From the NCBI GenBank assembly GCA_020403455.1, contig JADBXP010000005.1, positions 1 to 64,000 of the forward strand: DNA of 64,000 bases. Direction: 5' to 3'. Positions within the stretch are counted from its first letter, which is position 1; every line of letters starts with the position of its first letter. Below, in pieces: positions 55,421-63,647 of the stretch. The translations under genes were made by a program, and so were the position numbers. Origin of the DNA: Chitinophagaceae bacterium. Lineage in GTDB: Bacteria; Bacteroidota; Bacteroidia; Chitinophagales; Chitinophagaceae. The notes beneath the pieces are model-generated. The model saw only the letters and a program-made list of their open reading frames with translations, was not told the origin of the DNA and ran no database searches.

Positions 55421-55711
55421 ATGAAGAAGTATCAAGTTATTATTGAGTTCAGCATGGATGAGCAGTTCATGACCCTGGTACCCTCTCACCGAACTTATAT
55501 CAACTACCTAATCAACAAGGGAATTATTGTTAGTTATGGAGTAAGTATGGAGAGTCTCACTTGTTGGATTACTTTTCATGCAAAGAACAAAGAGGAGGTA
55601 ACTGAATTGTTGAAAAAATCACCCTTGAGAAAGTATTGGACCTATGAAATTGAGGAGCTGTATGTTTATGATAGCCAACAATATCGACTTCCTACAGTTC
55701 AATTAAATTAA
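55421..55711 (+). CDS. Small ferredoxin-fold (YciI/muconolactone-isomerase-like) protein
   Basis: The 96-residue protein starts MKKYQVIIEFSMDEQFMTLVPSHRTYINYLINKGII and has alternating strand/helix segments ending in EELYVYD. This is the alpha-beta-plait size and pattern of YciI- or muconolactone-isomerase-like proteins. No catalytic residues are identifiable. I start at the ATG at 55421; an ATG 15 bases upstream gives five extra residues. It is 84 bases after the propeller gene and 55 bases before tRNA-Val. Confidence 0.72.
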   Translation: MKKYQVIIEFSMDEQFMTLVPSHRTYINYLINKGIIVSYGVSMESLTCWITFHAKNKEEVTELLKKSPLRKYWTYEIEELYVYDSQQYRLPTVQLN

Positions 55712-55723
55712 GAAAAGATTTTT

Positions 55724-55754
55724 TTGGGTAAATAAGCGGTATATAGTATTTTTG
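55724..55754 (+). promoter_or_regulatory. Promoter of tRNA-Val (-33 TTG, -7 TATTTTTG)
   Basis: The -7 box TATTTTTG (55747-55754) matches TAnnTTTG, and TTG of a T-rich tract (55724-55726) lies 20 bases upstream, the usual -33 spacing. The tRNA begins 12 bases after the -7 box. Confidence 0.75.
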
Positions 55755-55766
55755 CCGTCCCTTAAC

Positions 55767-55844
55767 GGGAGCATAGCTCAGCTGGTTTAGAGCATCTGCC
55801 TTACAAGCAGAGGGTCCGCGGTTCGAACCCGTGTGCTCCCACCA
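55767..55844 (+). tRNA. tRNA-Val (anticodon TAC)
   Basis: The acceptor arms GGGAGCA (55767-55773) and TGCTCCC (55834-55840) pair perfectly. The D-arm is GCTC/GAGC, the anticodon loop CTTACAA with anticodon TAC sits in TCTGC/GCAGA, and the T-arm contains GTTCGAA. Discriminator A and an encoded CCA are present. It reads GUA and probably other GUN codons. Confidence 0.97.
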
Positions 55845-55873
55845 AAACCCTCCCCCGGAGGGTTTATTTTTTT
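55845..55873 (+). terminator. Terminator after tRNA-Val
   Basis: AAACCCTCC (55845-55853) pairs perfectly with GGAGGGTTT (55857-55865) around a CCC loop, followed by ATTTTTTT. It starts directly after the CCA. Confidence 0.88.
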
Positions 55874-55895
55874 GTATCCCTTTGAAAAAGTAATT

Positions 55896-56219
55896 GTGAC
55901 CAAAGCAAGTATTTATATAATAACATCAATAGCAAATTCCCTGAATCCTGAAAAACAAAAGGAGACTGATTTGTTGGAGTTGGTGGACAAAGGCTACCAT
56001 TTAATTGTTTGGAATGATGAAGTGAATACATTTGAATGGGTAATTGAAACTTTAATTGATGTTTGTGGTCATGAAAGAATTCAGGCGGAACAGTGTGCGT
56101 GGCTGATTCATACCCGGGGAAAATACGCCGTGAAAGATGGTGACTATGAAACACTCAAATCCATGTGTGACGCCATAACCGAAAGAGGTATCGGAGCCAC
56201 CGTCGAGTCTGCTGCCTGA
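55896..56219 (+). CDS. clpS: ATP-dependent Clp protease adaptor ClpS
   Basis: ClpS delivers N-degron proteins (N-terminal Phe, Leu, Trp, Tyr) to ClpA or ClpC-type unfoldases. The protein has the adaptor core YHLIVWNDEVNTFEWVIETLIDVCGH, AEQCAWLIHTRGKYAV and the ERGIGATVE end. No ATG lies before the core. I use GTG at 55896 (107 residues); a TTG at 55872 is an alternative, and the first in-frame ATG upstream is inside tRNA-Val and cannot be the start. The neighbour aat adds Leu/Phe to protein N-termini, so the pair forms an N-degron pathway. Confidence 0.88.
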   Translation: MTKASIYIITSIANSLNPEKQKETDLLELVDKGYHLIVWNDEVNTFEWVIETLIDVCGHERIQAEQCAWLIHTRGKYAVKDGDYETLKSMCDAITERGIGATVESAA

Positions 56220-56241
56220 TCATTTTTCCTTATTTTGCTGC

Positions 56242-56895
56242 ATGCCCCTTCACCTTCTAAATGACCGCCTTTGGTTTCCTCCGGTAGAGGATGCCATGGA
56301 TGATGGTCTGCTCGCGATGGGTGGCGATGTTTCGCCTGACAGGTTGTTGTTAGCTTACCACCAAGGAATATTTCCATGGTACAATGACGATTTGCCACTT
56401 TGGTGGGCTCCGGACCCACGTTTCGTTTTGTTTCCTGATGAATTGCGCATCCACAAAAGCATGCAATCAATCATTAGAAAAGGTACTTTCAGTTGGACAG
56501 TAAACCAATCATTTTCAGCAGTAGTAAAAAAATGCAGTACTTCCCTCCGACCCCACCAGGATGGAACCTGGCTCAATGAAGAACTAATCGATTCTTTATT
56601 AATACTCCATCAAAGAGGATATGCTCATAGTGTGGAGGTATGGCAAAACAATCAGTTGGTGGGTGGATTGTATGGGATTAAAATGGGAAAGGTGTTTTGT
56701 GGTGAAAGTATGTTCAGTTCTGTCAGCAATGCCAGCAAGTTCGGATTCCTGAATTATGCGCTACAACTAAGGGATGAAGGAATACAGCTGATCGATTGCC
56801 AGGTTTATTCAGAACATCTTGCCTCACTGGGTGCAAGGATGATTGAAAGAAAAAAATTCATGGAATATCTGTTACTTCCAGATTATTCAGAATGA
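56242..56895 (+). CDS. aat: Leucyl/phenylalanyl-tRNA--protein transferase
   Basis: Aat moves Leu or Phe from tRNA to the N-terminal Lys/Arg of proteins, making them ClpS substrates. The 217-residue protein has the family strings LWFPPVEDAMDDGLLAMGGD, YHQGIFPWYNDD and WWAPDPRFVLFP, then GTWLNEELIDSLLILHQRGYAHSVEVW and VFCGESMFSSVSNASK. It follows clpS by 22 bases. A near -7 box (TTATTTTG, 56230-56237) lies four bases before the ATG. Its last 13 bases overlap the convergent DUF4294 gene. Confidence 0.96.
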   Translation: MPLHLLNDRLWFPPVEDAMDDGLLAMGGDVSPDRLLLAYHQGIFPWYNDDLPLWWAPDPRFVLFPDELRIHKSMQSIIRKGTFSWTVNQSFSAVVKKCSTSLRPHQDGTWLNEELIDSLLILHQRGYAHSVEVWQNNQLVGGLYGIKMGKVFCGESMFSSVSNASKFGFLNYALQLRDEGIQLIDCQVYSEHLASLGARMIERKKFMEYLLLPDYSE

Positions 56896-57503
56896 CCATA
56901 CATGAGTTGTACATCACGTACAATTCTTTCCATATCACGGTCTTTGCCGGATGCATCGTAGGCCTGTTTGAGGTTACTTCCGAATACAAAAGCTACACCC
57001 TGCCAAAAAGCTGCTGACATGAATCCCTTGTATTCCTCAATAATCTCGTAACAATTGTTACCGGTTTGGCGATTGATGAGTTTCATTAAAACCTTCCCTT
57101 GATAAACAGAAAGCTTGGTCAGTTTATCGGTGAATTCACGTTTGAGTTCTTTTTCCCTTGCATGAATGATTTTCCTGCGCTCTTTTCTACTGTCGACATT
57201 CACCAGCTTTACATTTATTTCATTCATGATTTTGCTGGCTGCAATGGCATAAGGATACGTAACATAGACCGCATTGCGCAATCGTGTCCATTCAGCCCAA
57301 TACTTTTTTTGCTCACGGGTCAATTGGGTAAACACAGAAACCGGGGGTAGAATGCTGTATGGGATGGTATCACCATTGGTGTCAATCATCGCATAGACAC
57401 GCAGTGTATCTAATTCTCCGGTTTGCGCCTTGGCTTCGAAAGTAAAAAGCACCGGTAAAAGGGCGAAACCCAATTTTACTGCTATGTTTTTTGCTGCGAG
57501 CAT
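56883..57503 (-). CDS. DUF4294 domain protein (exported)
   Basis: The 206-residue protein has a signal peptide (to about residue 26, FEAKAQ) and the Bacteroidota DUF4294 pattern: DTNGDTIPYSILPPVSVF, a WAEWTRLRNAVYVTYPYAIAAS helix and KLSVYQGKVLMKLINRQTGNNCYEIIEEYKG (split here by helices). Function is unknown. It is convergent with aat, with a 13-base overlap, and 66 bases downstream of the ccm gene on the same strand. Confidence 0.85.
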   Translation of the reverse strand: MLAAKNIAVKLGFALLPVLFTFEAKAQTGELDTLRVYAMIDTNGDTIPYSILPPVSVFTQLTREQKKYWAEWTRLRNAVYVTYPYAIAASKIMNEINVKLVNVDSRKERRKIIHAREKELKREFTDKLTKLSVYQGKVLMKLINRQTGNNCYEIIEEYKGFMSAAFWQGVAFVFGSNLKQAYDASGKDRDMERIVRDVQLMYGHSE

Positions 57504-57569
57504 ATCAATTAAAAGACACCGTTTAAAACATTAATGCTGCCTGTTATCTAAAGGTAACCCAAAAAACCG

Positions 57570-60011
57570 TTAAGATGCAGCAGATGCTCTTTTTTGTGCC
57601 CGCTGGAAAACGGCCATGAAAAACCCTGTTACCATAAGTATGGTTCCAAGCCACAAGAGGTTGATCATCGGGAATTCGTAAACTTTCAATGTTAAAAGGC
57701 TGGAAACGGATGCATTCTGTTTTACGCCTATTTCCAGCAATCCTTTTTTCTCATCCACTACTTTATTGAAAGAAACGGCCAGACTTTGGGCAACGACGGT
57801 ATCGATGATTGGCCGCCATTGGGTACCTCTAATGGCCATTCCGGGGGTAAGGGGATAACGGCCTCCATTCTTTGCTTCTACTGTCATATTTAGAAACAAT
57901 GCCATTTCACCCGCCTCAAAAAGGTGTTGTTTAGATGCCGGATTTACCGATACTGAATCCAGTCGCATCCAGCCACTATTGTACATGAGGGTATCACCCA
58001 CACGAATGTTTTTAGGCTGGAACCGACTGGTATCGGTTTGATCTGTGTCCTGGAAAGATGTGATGTAAACAAAAATATCTTTGTTCCAATAATGTCGAGC
58101 AGCCGGGTTAGCAGCAAATCCTTCCCCACCCTTGTTTTGCTTCATAACATCAGGGTATAAACTGAATTGCTCATTACCCTTTTTACTTTCAAAAGCGATA
58201 TCAAAAAAGCGTTTTTTATCGGTAGAACGTATGCTATCGTTCTTGTAAGTAACCCAATACTTACCCATATCTGTTCTAACCCCTTTAAAAAGCGTGATGT
58301 TTTCTGCTGGGTCACCGGCAGCACTTTTCTTGTTATCTGTTGAAAGTGGTGTAATGCCGGTGGTGTTCCAACTAAGTACTGTTTTTTTGGAAGATGAAAT
58401 GAGTATGCCTACCAACATCAATCCGAAGCCCAGGTGCGCAACGGAGGCACCTGCAGCTTTAATTTTCCCTTTCAAAACAAGCCAGATATAGGAAGTATTA
58501 GCGATAACGGAATAGATCGCTGCAAACAAAGCCACGTGTATTGCCCACAAAAATCCGGGACCTTTTTTTGCATAGTTAATATCACCCAGCCAACTGATAA
58601 GTAGGCTGATCACCAGGGCAAGAACAGTAGGGCCCCAGATATTTTTTCCCAGATAACTTCGGGTAGTGGTTTTATACTTTAGATATTGTGTAACTGCTGT
58701 TAGCAAGCCTATAACGATTGCAACAAATATCTGTACCTGGTTATAAGCAAATTCCACATCCTCGGGGGGTGCTATTTTGGTACCGAAAATTTTATTAAAA
58801 ACGGGAACCGACGTTTGGGCTATGATGATCAATCCCGATAGGAACAGCACCAATGAGCCTATGAACAACCAAAATTCTCTGCTATAGCTATCCTCTTCCT
58901 TTTCTTTTGCTGGTAAGGAGCGATAGCGGAAGAAAAATAAACCCAAAGCAGGGAGAAAGAAGACCAGTACAAAAAGTACCAGTTGGGTATTCATTTCGAG
59001 GTCTGTAAATGCGTGAACTGATGTATCACCCAAAATGCCACTTCGGGTTAAAAAAGTAGAGTAAAGTATCAGGCAAAATGACAGGATATAAAAAAAGCAG
59101 GTTGCACGTAGTGAGTAACCTGTGTGATGAAAAATCAGGTTAGTGTGGAGGCCTGCGATTAAAATCAACCAGGGAACCATGGAGGCGTTTTCTACCGGAT
59201 CCCAGGCCCAGTAACCGCCAAAAGTTAAGCTCTCATAAGCCCATGCTGCTCCCATCATCACACCTAAACCAAGAACAGCAGCAGAAAATCCTGCCCATGA
59301 AAGAGCGGTTTTGGTCCAGGTACTGCTTTTTGCCAATAATCCGGCAATTGCCAGGGCAAAAGGAATAATGGTGGAAGCAAATCCCAGGAATAATACTGGC
59401 GGGTGGATTACCATCCAATAATTCTGTAATAATGTATTTAAACCTTTCCCATCTCTCAACAAGGTCAGGTATTCGGGATTTTTGAATATGGGAGCTTCTG
59501 TATCCAGGCGCAATAAAATGAAGGGATTACTTCCTACTTTATTGCCCCAGAAGTAGAGTCCAATCAACATGGTAGAAAGACAAAACTGGGCAAAATTCAA
59601 AACACCTAGTACGCCATTTTCCCAGAATGACTTCCGTGCAATAAATATCCATCCCAGGAAGCAATGCCAAAATGCCCAGAGCATAAAACTTCCTTCCTGG
59701 CCTTCCCAAAAACAACTGAGCAGGTATTCCAGTTGCAGACCCTTGTCACTGTGGTTATAAGCATATTTATACTCAAAATAATGATGGGATATAATGTAGT
59801 AGAGTGTAGCAAACATTGTCAGTATGCTGATCGTCTCAACAGCAAATGAGATGCGTGCCAAACGGTTCCAAGCATTTTTTTCCTCTTGGGTAATGCGCCC
59901 GTATCCTGCCACGAAAAATGCAATGGTAGCTACCAGAGAACTTACAAGAAATAAAAGTGTAAAAAAATGACCAATCTGTCCCGGTAAAAGATGCTCTCCA
60001 ATATAATTCAT
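57570..60011 (-). CDS. CcmF/CcsA-like cytochrome c heme lyase subunit
   Basis: This 813-residue polytopic membrane protein belongs to the CcmF/CcsA heme-handling family, which transfers heme from CcmE to apocytochrome c. It shows the WWD signature GYWAWDPVENASMVPWL, many membrane segments, and a C-terminal periplasmic domain (about 590-780). I start at the ATG at 60011 (MNYIGEHLLPGQIGHFFTL); the open frame extends 117 bases up to the ccmE end without support. It lies 38 bases downstream of ccmE, forming a ccmE-ccmF pair; ccmABCD and ccmGH are not in the window. Confidence 0.92.
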   Translation of the reverse strand: MNYIGEHLLPGQIGHFFTLLFLVSSLVATIAFFVAGYGRITQEEKNAWNRLARISFAVETISILTMFATLYYIISHHYFEYKYAYNHSDKGLQLEYLLSCFWEGQEGSFMLWAFWHCFLGWIFIARKSFWENGVLGVLNFAQFCLSTMLIGLYFWGNKVGSNPFILLRLDTEAPIFKNPEYLTLLRDGKGLNTLLQNYWMVIHPPVLFLGFASTIIPFALAIAGLLAKSSTWTKTALSWAGFSAAVLGLGVMMGAAWAYESLTFGGYWAWDPVENASMVPWLILIAGLHTNLIFHHTGYSLRATCFFYILSFCLILYSTFLTRSGILGDTSVHAFTDLEMNTQLVLFVLVFFLPALGLFFFRYRSLPAKEKEEDSYSREFWLFIGSLVLFLSGLIIIAQTSVPVFNKIFGTKIAPPEDVEFAYNQVQIFVAIVIGLLTAVTQYLKYKTTTRSYLGKNIWGPTVLALVISLLISWLGDINYAKKGPGFLWAIHVALFAAIYSVIANTSYIWLVLKGKIKAAGASVAHLGFGLMLVGILISSSKKTVLSWNTTGITPLSTDNKKSAAGDPAENITLFKGVRTDMGKYWVTYKNDSIRSTDKKRFFDIAFESKKGNEQFSLYPDVMKQNKGGEGFAANPAARHYWNKDIFVYITSFQDTDQTDTSRFQPKNIRVGDTLMYNSGWMRLDSVSVNPASKQHLFEAGEMALFLNMTVEAKNGGRYPLTPGMAIRGTQWRPIIDTVVAQSLAVSFNKVVDEKKGLLEIGVKQNASVSSLLTLKVYEFPMINLLWLGTILMVTGFFMAVFQRAQKRASAAS

Positions 60012-60049
60012 GCCTTCATAACTTGTAATAGGAAAATTAGTGTCTTCGT

Positions 60050-60451
60050 TTAAGATGCAGCAGGTGCAACGATTTGATTGGGTGCATCCTTGTATTTGGA
60101 GGGGCACTTCATCAAAATATCTTTGCACTCAAACTGTCCATCTACTACCTTCCCTTTGAGTACCAACCGATCACTTTTTTCCATATCAGTTGGCTTGTTG
60201 TTCCGGTAGATTACACGTATGCTTGCACCCAAGGAATCTTTTGCTGTAAAGGTCAGGTAGTTTGGATTCTTAACCGGATCATATTCTATGGGATGTTGCT
60301 TATCAATGGTGGTAATTAAATTTACAAATTTACCAGGTCTTTCTTTTGCAGAAGCAATGGTTTCGTAGGTTGTCAGATCACCTGTATAACTGATGAGAAC
60401 TACAATCGCTGCTGCAATAAAAATGAGTAATGCTATGCTTGTTTTGTTCAT
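60050..60451 (-). CDS. ccmE: Cytochrome c maturation heme chaperone CcmE (CxxxY type)
   Basis: CcmE binds heme covalently in the periplasm and passes it to CcmF. The 133-residue protein has one N-terminal membrane anchor (TSIALLIFIAAAIVVLISY), an OB-fold body with FTAKDSLGASIRVIYRNNKPTDM, and the heme motif CPSKY near the C-terminus. In E. coli the heme-binding residue is a His in HxxxY; the Cys here follows the CxxxY variant known from some other bacteria and archaea. The ATG at 60451 is preferred over an in-frame one 21 bases upstream. A perfect -7 box lies 18 bases upstream. Confidence 0.9.
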   Translation of the reverse strand: MNKTSIALLIFIAAAIVVLISYTGDLTTYETIASAKERPGKFVNLITTIDKQHPIEYDPVKNPNYLTFTAKDSLGASIRVIYRNNKPTDMEKSDRLVLKGKVVDGQFECKDILMKCPSKYKDAPNQIVAPAAS

Positions 60452-60469
60452 ATAGTACCTCTTGGGCTG

Positions 60470-60477
60470 CAAAGTTA
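60470..60477 (-). promoter_or_regulatory. -7 box of the ccmE-ccmF pair
   Basis: On the minus strand TAACTTTG matches TAnnTTTG exactly, 18 bases before the ccmE ATG. Confidence 0.55.
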
Positions 60478-60668
60478 CTTCAATTTGATCTGATTTGTAG
60501 TGAAGTGTTGGTTCATTTTAACATACATCTTGACTGATTTTGTTGAATCAGTTACTGATTCGGGAACCCTATTTTCAACATTTTTGAATCTTTTTGCATG
60601 TTATAAAAGGTTTTTATGGTCATATTGGTAAACCCATTAAATTTGTCCCCCTTAGCGCAGCCAATTCC

Positions 60669-61712
60669 ATGACCGACCTTTTGAAATTTGACCCTAACGC
60701 CGTTGGAAATACCGATAATAACATATTCGGATTACCATTTTCGGAAGATGAATCCCAGTTGATTATTTTGCCTGTTCCCTGGGAAGTAACTGTCAGTTAT
60801 GGTGCAGGAACCTCTCGAGCTGCTGAGCATATCTTCAAAGTAAGTAAGCAAGTTGACATTTTTGATACTGACGGAAACGAAGGTTGGCGCCGTGGATTCT
60901 TCATGCGCGAAGTGGACAAGCGTTTGATGATGAAGAGCGATTATCTCCGCAAAGAAGCTGAACTCTATATCAATTATATTTCCAAAGGAGATATAGTTGA
61001 GGATAATAAGTTCATGTGCAAAAGTTTGAAGGAAATCAATGAAGGGAACCGGTACATGAATGATTGGGTTTATCAGCAAACCAAGGAATTACTTCAAAAA
61101 GGTAAGTTGGTGGCATTATTGGGTGGAGATCACAGCACTTCACTCGGATATCTTAAGTCCATAGCTGAATTTCATGGAGATTTTGGTATTCTTCAAATAG
61201 ACGCACATTGTGATTTACGTGATAAGTACGAGGGATTTGACTATTCACATGCTTCTGTCATGCGCAATGCACTGCGAGAAATTCCGGCAATCACCAAATT
61301 GGTACAGGCAGGAATCAGGGATTATTGTCAGGAAGAGTGGGAAGTGATATGTAACAGCAATTATCGCATCATTACTTACTTTGACCAGGCCATCAAAACA
61401 AGGCAATTTGAAGGTGAAACCTGGAAGTCTATCTCTGATGAAATCATTCAGCATTTGCCCGAAAAAGTTTATCTCAGTTTTGATATTGATGGATTGGATC
61501 GTAAATATTGTCCCAATACCGGAACACCTGTTCCCGGAGGTTTCGAGCTGGAGGCAGTACTTTACCTGGTGAAGAAGCTGATTCAAAGCGGTAGAAAGCT
61601 TGTTGGTTTTGATCTGGTAGAAATCAGTTTGGGACAAACCGAATGGGATAGCAATGTGGGTGCCCGTATTTTATGGCGTCTGTGTAATATGCTTGTTCAC
61701 CATCATTCATAA
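60669..61712 (+). CDS. Arginase/agmatinase-family ureohydrolase
   Basis: The 347-residue protein has the binuclear-manganese site of the ureohydrolases: GGDHST, the DAHCD cluster in QIDAHCDLRD, and SFDIDGLD. Also present are GTPVPGGFELEAVLYL and VGFDLVEISLG. Family members include arginase, agmatinase and formiminoglutamase; the substrate is not decided by sequence alone. I chose the ATG at 60669 (MTDLLKFDPNAVG); the frame stays open to 60594. It may be co-transcribed with the short membrane-protein gene that follows seven bases later. Confidence 0.92.
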   Translation: MTDLLKFDPNAVGNTDNNIFGLPFSEDESQLIILPVPWEVTVSYGAGTSRAAEHIFKVSKQVDIFDTDGNEGWRRGFFMREVDKRLMMKSDYLRKEAELYINYISKGDIVEDNKFMCKSLKEINEGNRYMNDWVYQQTKELLQKGKLVALLGGDHSTSLGYLKSIAEFHGDFGILQIDAHCDLRDKYEGFDYSHASVMRNALREIPAITKLVQAGIRDYCQEEWEVICNSNYRIITYFDQAIKTRQFEGETWKSISDEIIQHLPEKVYLSFDIDGLDRKYCPNTGTPVPGGFELEAVLYLVKKLIQSGRKLVGFDLVEISLGQTEWDSNVGARILWRLCNMLVHHHS

Positions 61713-61718
61713 GAAAGG

Positions 61719-62300
61719 TTGACAAAAGAATTTCCCTATATCGTTGTCCTCGCCAATAACATCCGAAAACCGGCACATTATATTAGTTGGCTGCTGGTGA
61801 TCATCACTTTTCTTTCAGGTACTTATTTTTCCATTACCCACCTGTCTCCGGCAGCTATTCCTATATTGGTCTTATTAATGCTGATGATCATTTCACTAAT
61901 TATCAGTTTACGGAAACCGTCTGAAGAAGGATACCCATCATTTTTTTGGACGATCATATTTGCTGCTCTCTGCTGGCTAATTTTACCAGGTGGGTTTTAC
62001 ATCGGACTTCTGCTTTTTGTGGCTGCATTCCTGGAAAGACAATCACACATACCGGTAGAAGTTGGGATGGATAAGGATGGTATTACCCTCAATCATTTTC
62101 CGGTTAAGTTTTACAACTGGCAACTCATCGAACGTTGTCTGGTTAAAGATGGCATTCTTACCATTGACTACAAGAACAATAAATTATACCAACGTCACAT
62201 CGCATCTTCTATCTCTGCTGAAGAGGAAACGGAATTGAACAATTATTGTATATCCTGCATCCGGCAAGCAGCAGGTGTCTCCTCTGAACCCGGTAATTGA
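61719..62300 (+). CDS. Predicted membrane protein of unknown function (TTG start)
   Basis: The 193-residue frame starts with TTG at 61719, preceded by AAGAAAGG, which could serve as a weak ribosome site. It has about three hydrophobic stretches (YISWLLVIITFLSGTYF, AIPILVLLMLMIISLII and FFWTIIFAALCWLILPGGFYIGLLLFVAAFL), followed by a soluble C-terminal half with GITLNHFPVKFYNWQLIERCLVKDGILTIDYKNN (interrupted by polar residues). Function is unknown. The gene lies between the ureohydrolase and radical SAM genes and overlaps neither. Confidence 0.72.
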   Translation: MTKEFPYIVVLANNIRKPAHYISWLLVIITFLSGTYFSITHLSPAAIPILVLLMLMIISLIISLRKPSEEGYPSFFWTIIFAALCWLILPGGFYIGLLLFVAAFLERQSHIPVEVGMDKDGITLNHFPVKFYNWQLIERCLVKDGILTIDYKNNKLYQRHIASSISAEEETELNNYCISCIRQAAGVSSEPGN

Positions 62301-62311
62301 GAGTTATCCGT

Positions 62312-62319
62312 TACTTTTG
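62312..62319 (+). promoter_or_regulatory. -7 box four bases before the radical SAM start
   Basis: TACTTTTG matches TAnnTTTG exactly and ends four bases before the ATG at 62324, implying a leaderless or nearly leaderless mRNA. Confidence 0.55.
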
Positions 62320-62323
62320 CAGT

Positions 62324-63628
62324 ATGTCAGCAAAAGTTACCCCCTTTGTATTGTATTCCGATGGAAAGGGTAATATCTTCGAAGATGAATCACTTTATGC
62401 ATTAGGTCGTTCCGGTTGGGATGCCTTTCCCGTATCTGATGATAGTTGGATTCCCTTGCCGGAGGGTGGAAATCTATACGAGTTACCCGGTAGGAGGGCC
62501 ATTGGAATGGATGTTGAAGACGGTAGTTTACGTCTATGTGAAAAAGGTTGGGCTGTGGCTGCATTCATTCCTCCTGCCCACACCGGCCTTTATTTGGCTG
62601 CTTATGAAACAGCCCCTGATGCTCCAACCTTGCCCCTTTTTTGTTACACTGCTGCAGGATGGTTCAACCAACAGGTTTATGTAACTGCCATCAGGATTGA
62701 ACAAGATATACGACAGGAAGCTGCAGGTTATGATGCTGACAAAATCAAAATGGGTACTGAACATTTGCTGTCTGCCTATCCAGATAACAGATTGGTTCGT
62801 CATTTGATGGATAAATGTTGTAATACGTATCATTGTCCGGCTGCCCGAAATTTTGCCCTTGGTCGTTGGGAATGTCCTATACCCACTTCTCCTGCCTGTA
62901 ATGCTAATTGCATTGGTTGTATTTCTTTTCAACCTGCCGAAGAGAGTATTGTTAGCACACAAGACCGACTTACGTTTAAACCAACAGCTGAAGAAATTGT
63001 AGAATTTACAGTCCCACACTTACTGCAGGCACCCTACCCGATAGTTAGTTTCGGACAGGGTTGTGAAGGAGAACCACTTTTAATGTGGGAGACAATCCGA
63101 GATGCTATACGAGCAATTAGAAAGCATACAGATCGCGGCAGCATTAACATCAACACCAATGGCAGCAATCCGGATGCTGTACAAGTTTTATGTGAAGCCG
63201 GTTTGAATAGCATTCGGGTGAGCACCAATTCTGCTCGTGCCCATATATATACCCAATATTACCGCCCCAACAACTATACTTTTCAAGACATTGTGGAGAG
63301 CATCAAGGTAGTGAGAGCCAGTGGTGGATGGGCCAGTATCAATTATTTCGTCTTTCCCGGTGTCACTGATAGTGAGGAAGAATTTGACGCATTACACCGT
63401 CTAATCGAAGACACTGATCTCAACATGATTCAATGGAGAAATTTTAATATTGACCCGGACTGGTACCTGGGCAAAATGAATCTTACAGATACAGGTACCC
63501 CCATGGGAATTAAAAATATGATGCGGCAACTTAAACGCTCGTTCCCCCATCTTCACTACGGTTATTTCAATCCACCCCTTGAGCGCATAAAAGGTAACTT
63601 CGCCACTGACTTTGCAGGGGGGAAATAA
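62324..63628 (+). CDS. Radical SAM protein of unknown substrate
   Basis: The 434-residue protein has the CxxxCxxC iron-sulfur motif in CNANCIGC, an N-terminal domain of about 190 residues (LYSDGKGNIFEDESLYALGRSG), and TIM-barrel features downstream: IVSFGQGCEGEPLL, ININTNGSNPDAV, SINYFVFPGVTD. No SPASM domain with extra cysteine clusters is visible. The reaction is unknown; text such as INTNGSN suggests the ribosomal or peptide-modifying branch only loosely. I start at the ATG at 62324. It is followed by an EamA transporter gene. Confidence 0.9.
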   Translation: MSAKVTPFVLYSDGKGNIFEDESLYALGRSGWDAFPVSDDSWIPLPEGGNLYELPGRRAIGMDVEDGSLRLCEKGWAVAAFIPPAHTGLYLAAYETAPDAPTLPLFCYTAAGWFNQQVYVTAIRIEQDIRQEAAGYDADKIKMGTEHLLSAYPDNRLVRHLMDKCCNTYHCPAARNFALGRWECPIPTSPACNANCIGCISFQPAEESIVSTQDRLTFKPTAEEIVEFTVPHLLQAPYPIVSFGQGCEGEPLLMWETIRDAIRAIRKHTDRGSININTNGSNPDAVQVLCEAGLNSIRVSTNSARAHIYTQYYRPNNYTFQDIVESIKVVRASGGWASINYFVFPGVTDSEEEFDALHRLIEDTDLNMIQWRNFNIDPDWYLGKMNLTDTGTPMGIKNMMRQLKRSFPHLHYGYFNPPLERIKGNFATDFAGGK

Positions 63629-63647
63629 TCCACACGCAGCATTCAGC

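Noticed and set aside
55833..55895. N-terminal extension of ClpS starting inside tRNA-Val
   Set aside because: The start would overlap the tRNA 3' end and its terminator, and the translated segment has no ClpS similarity.
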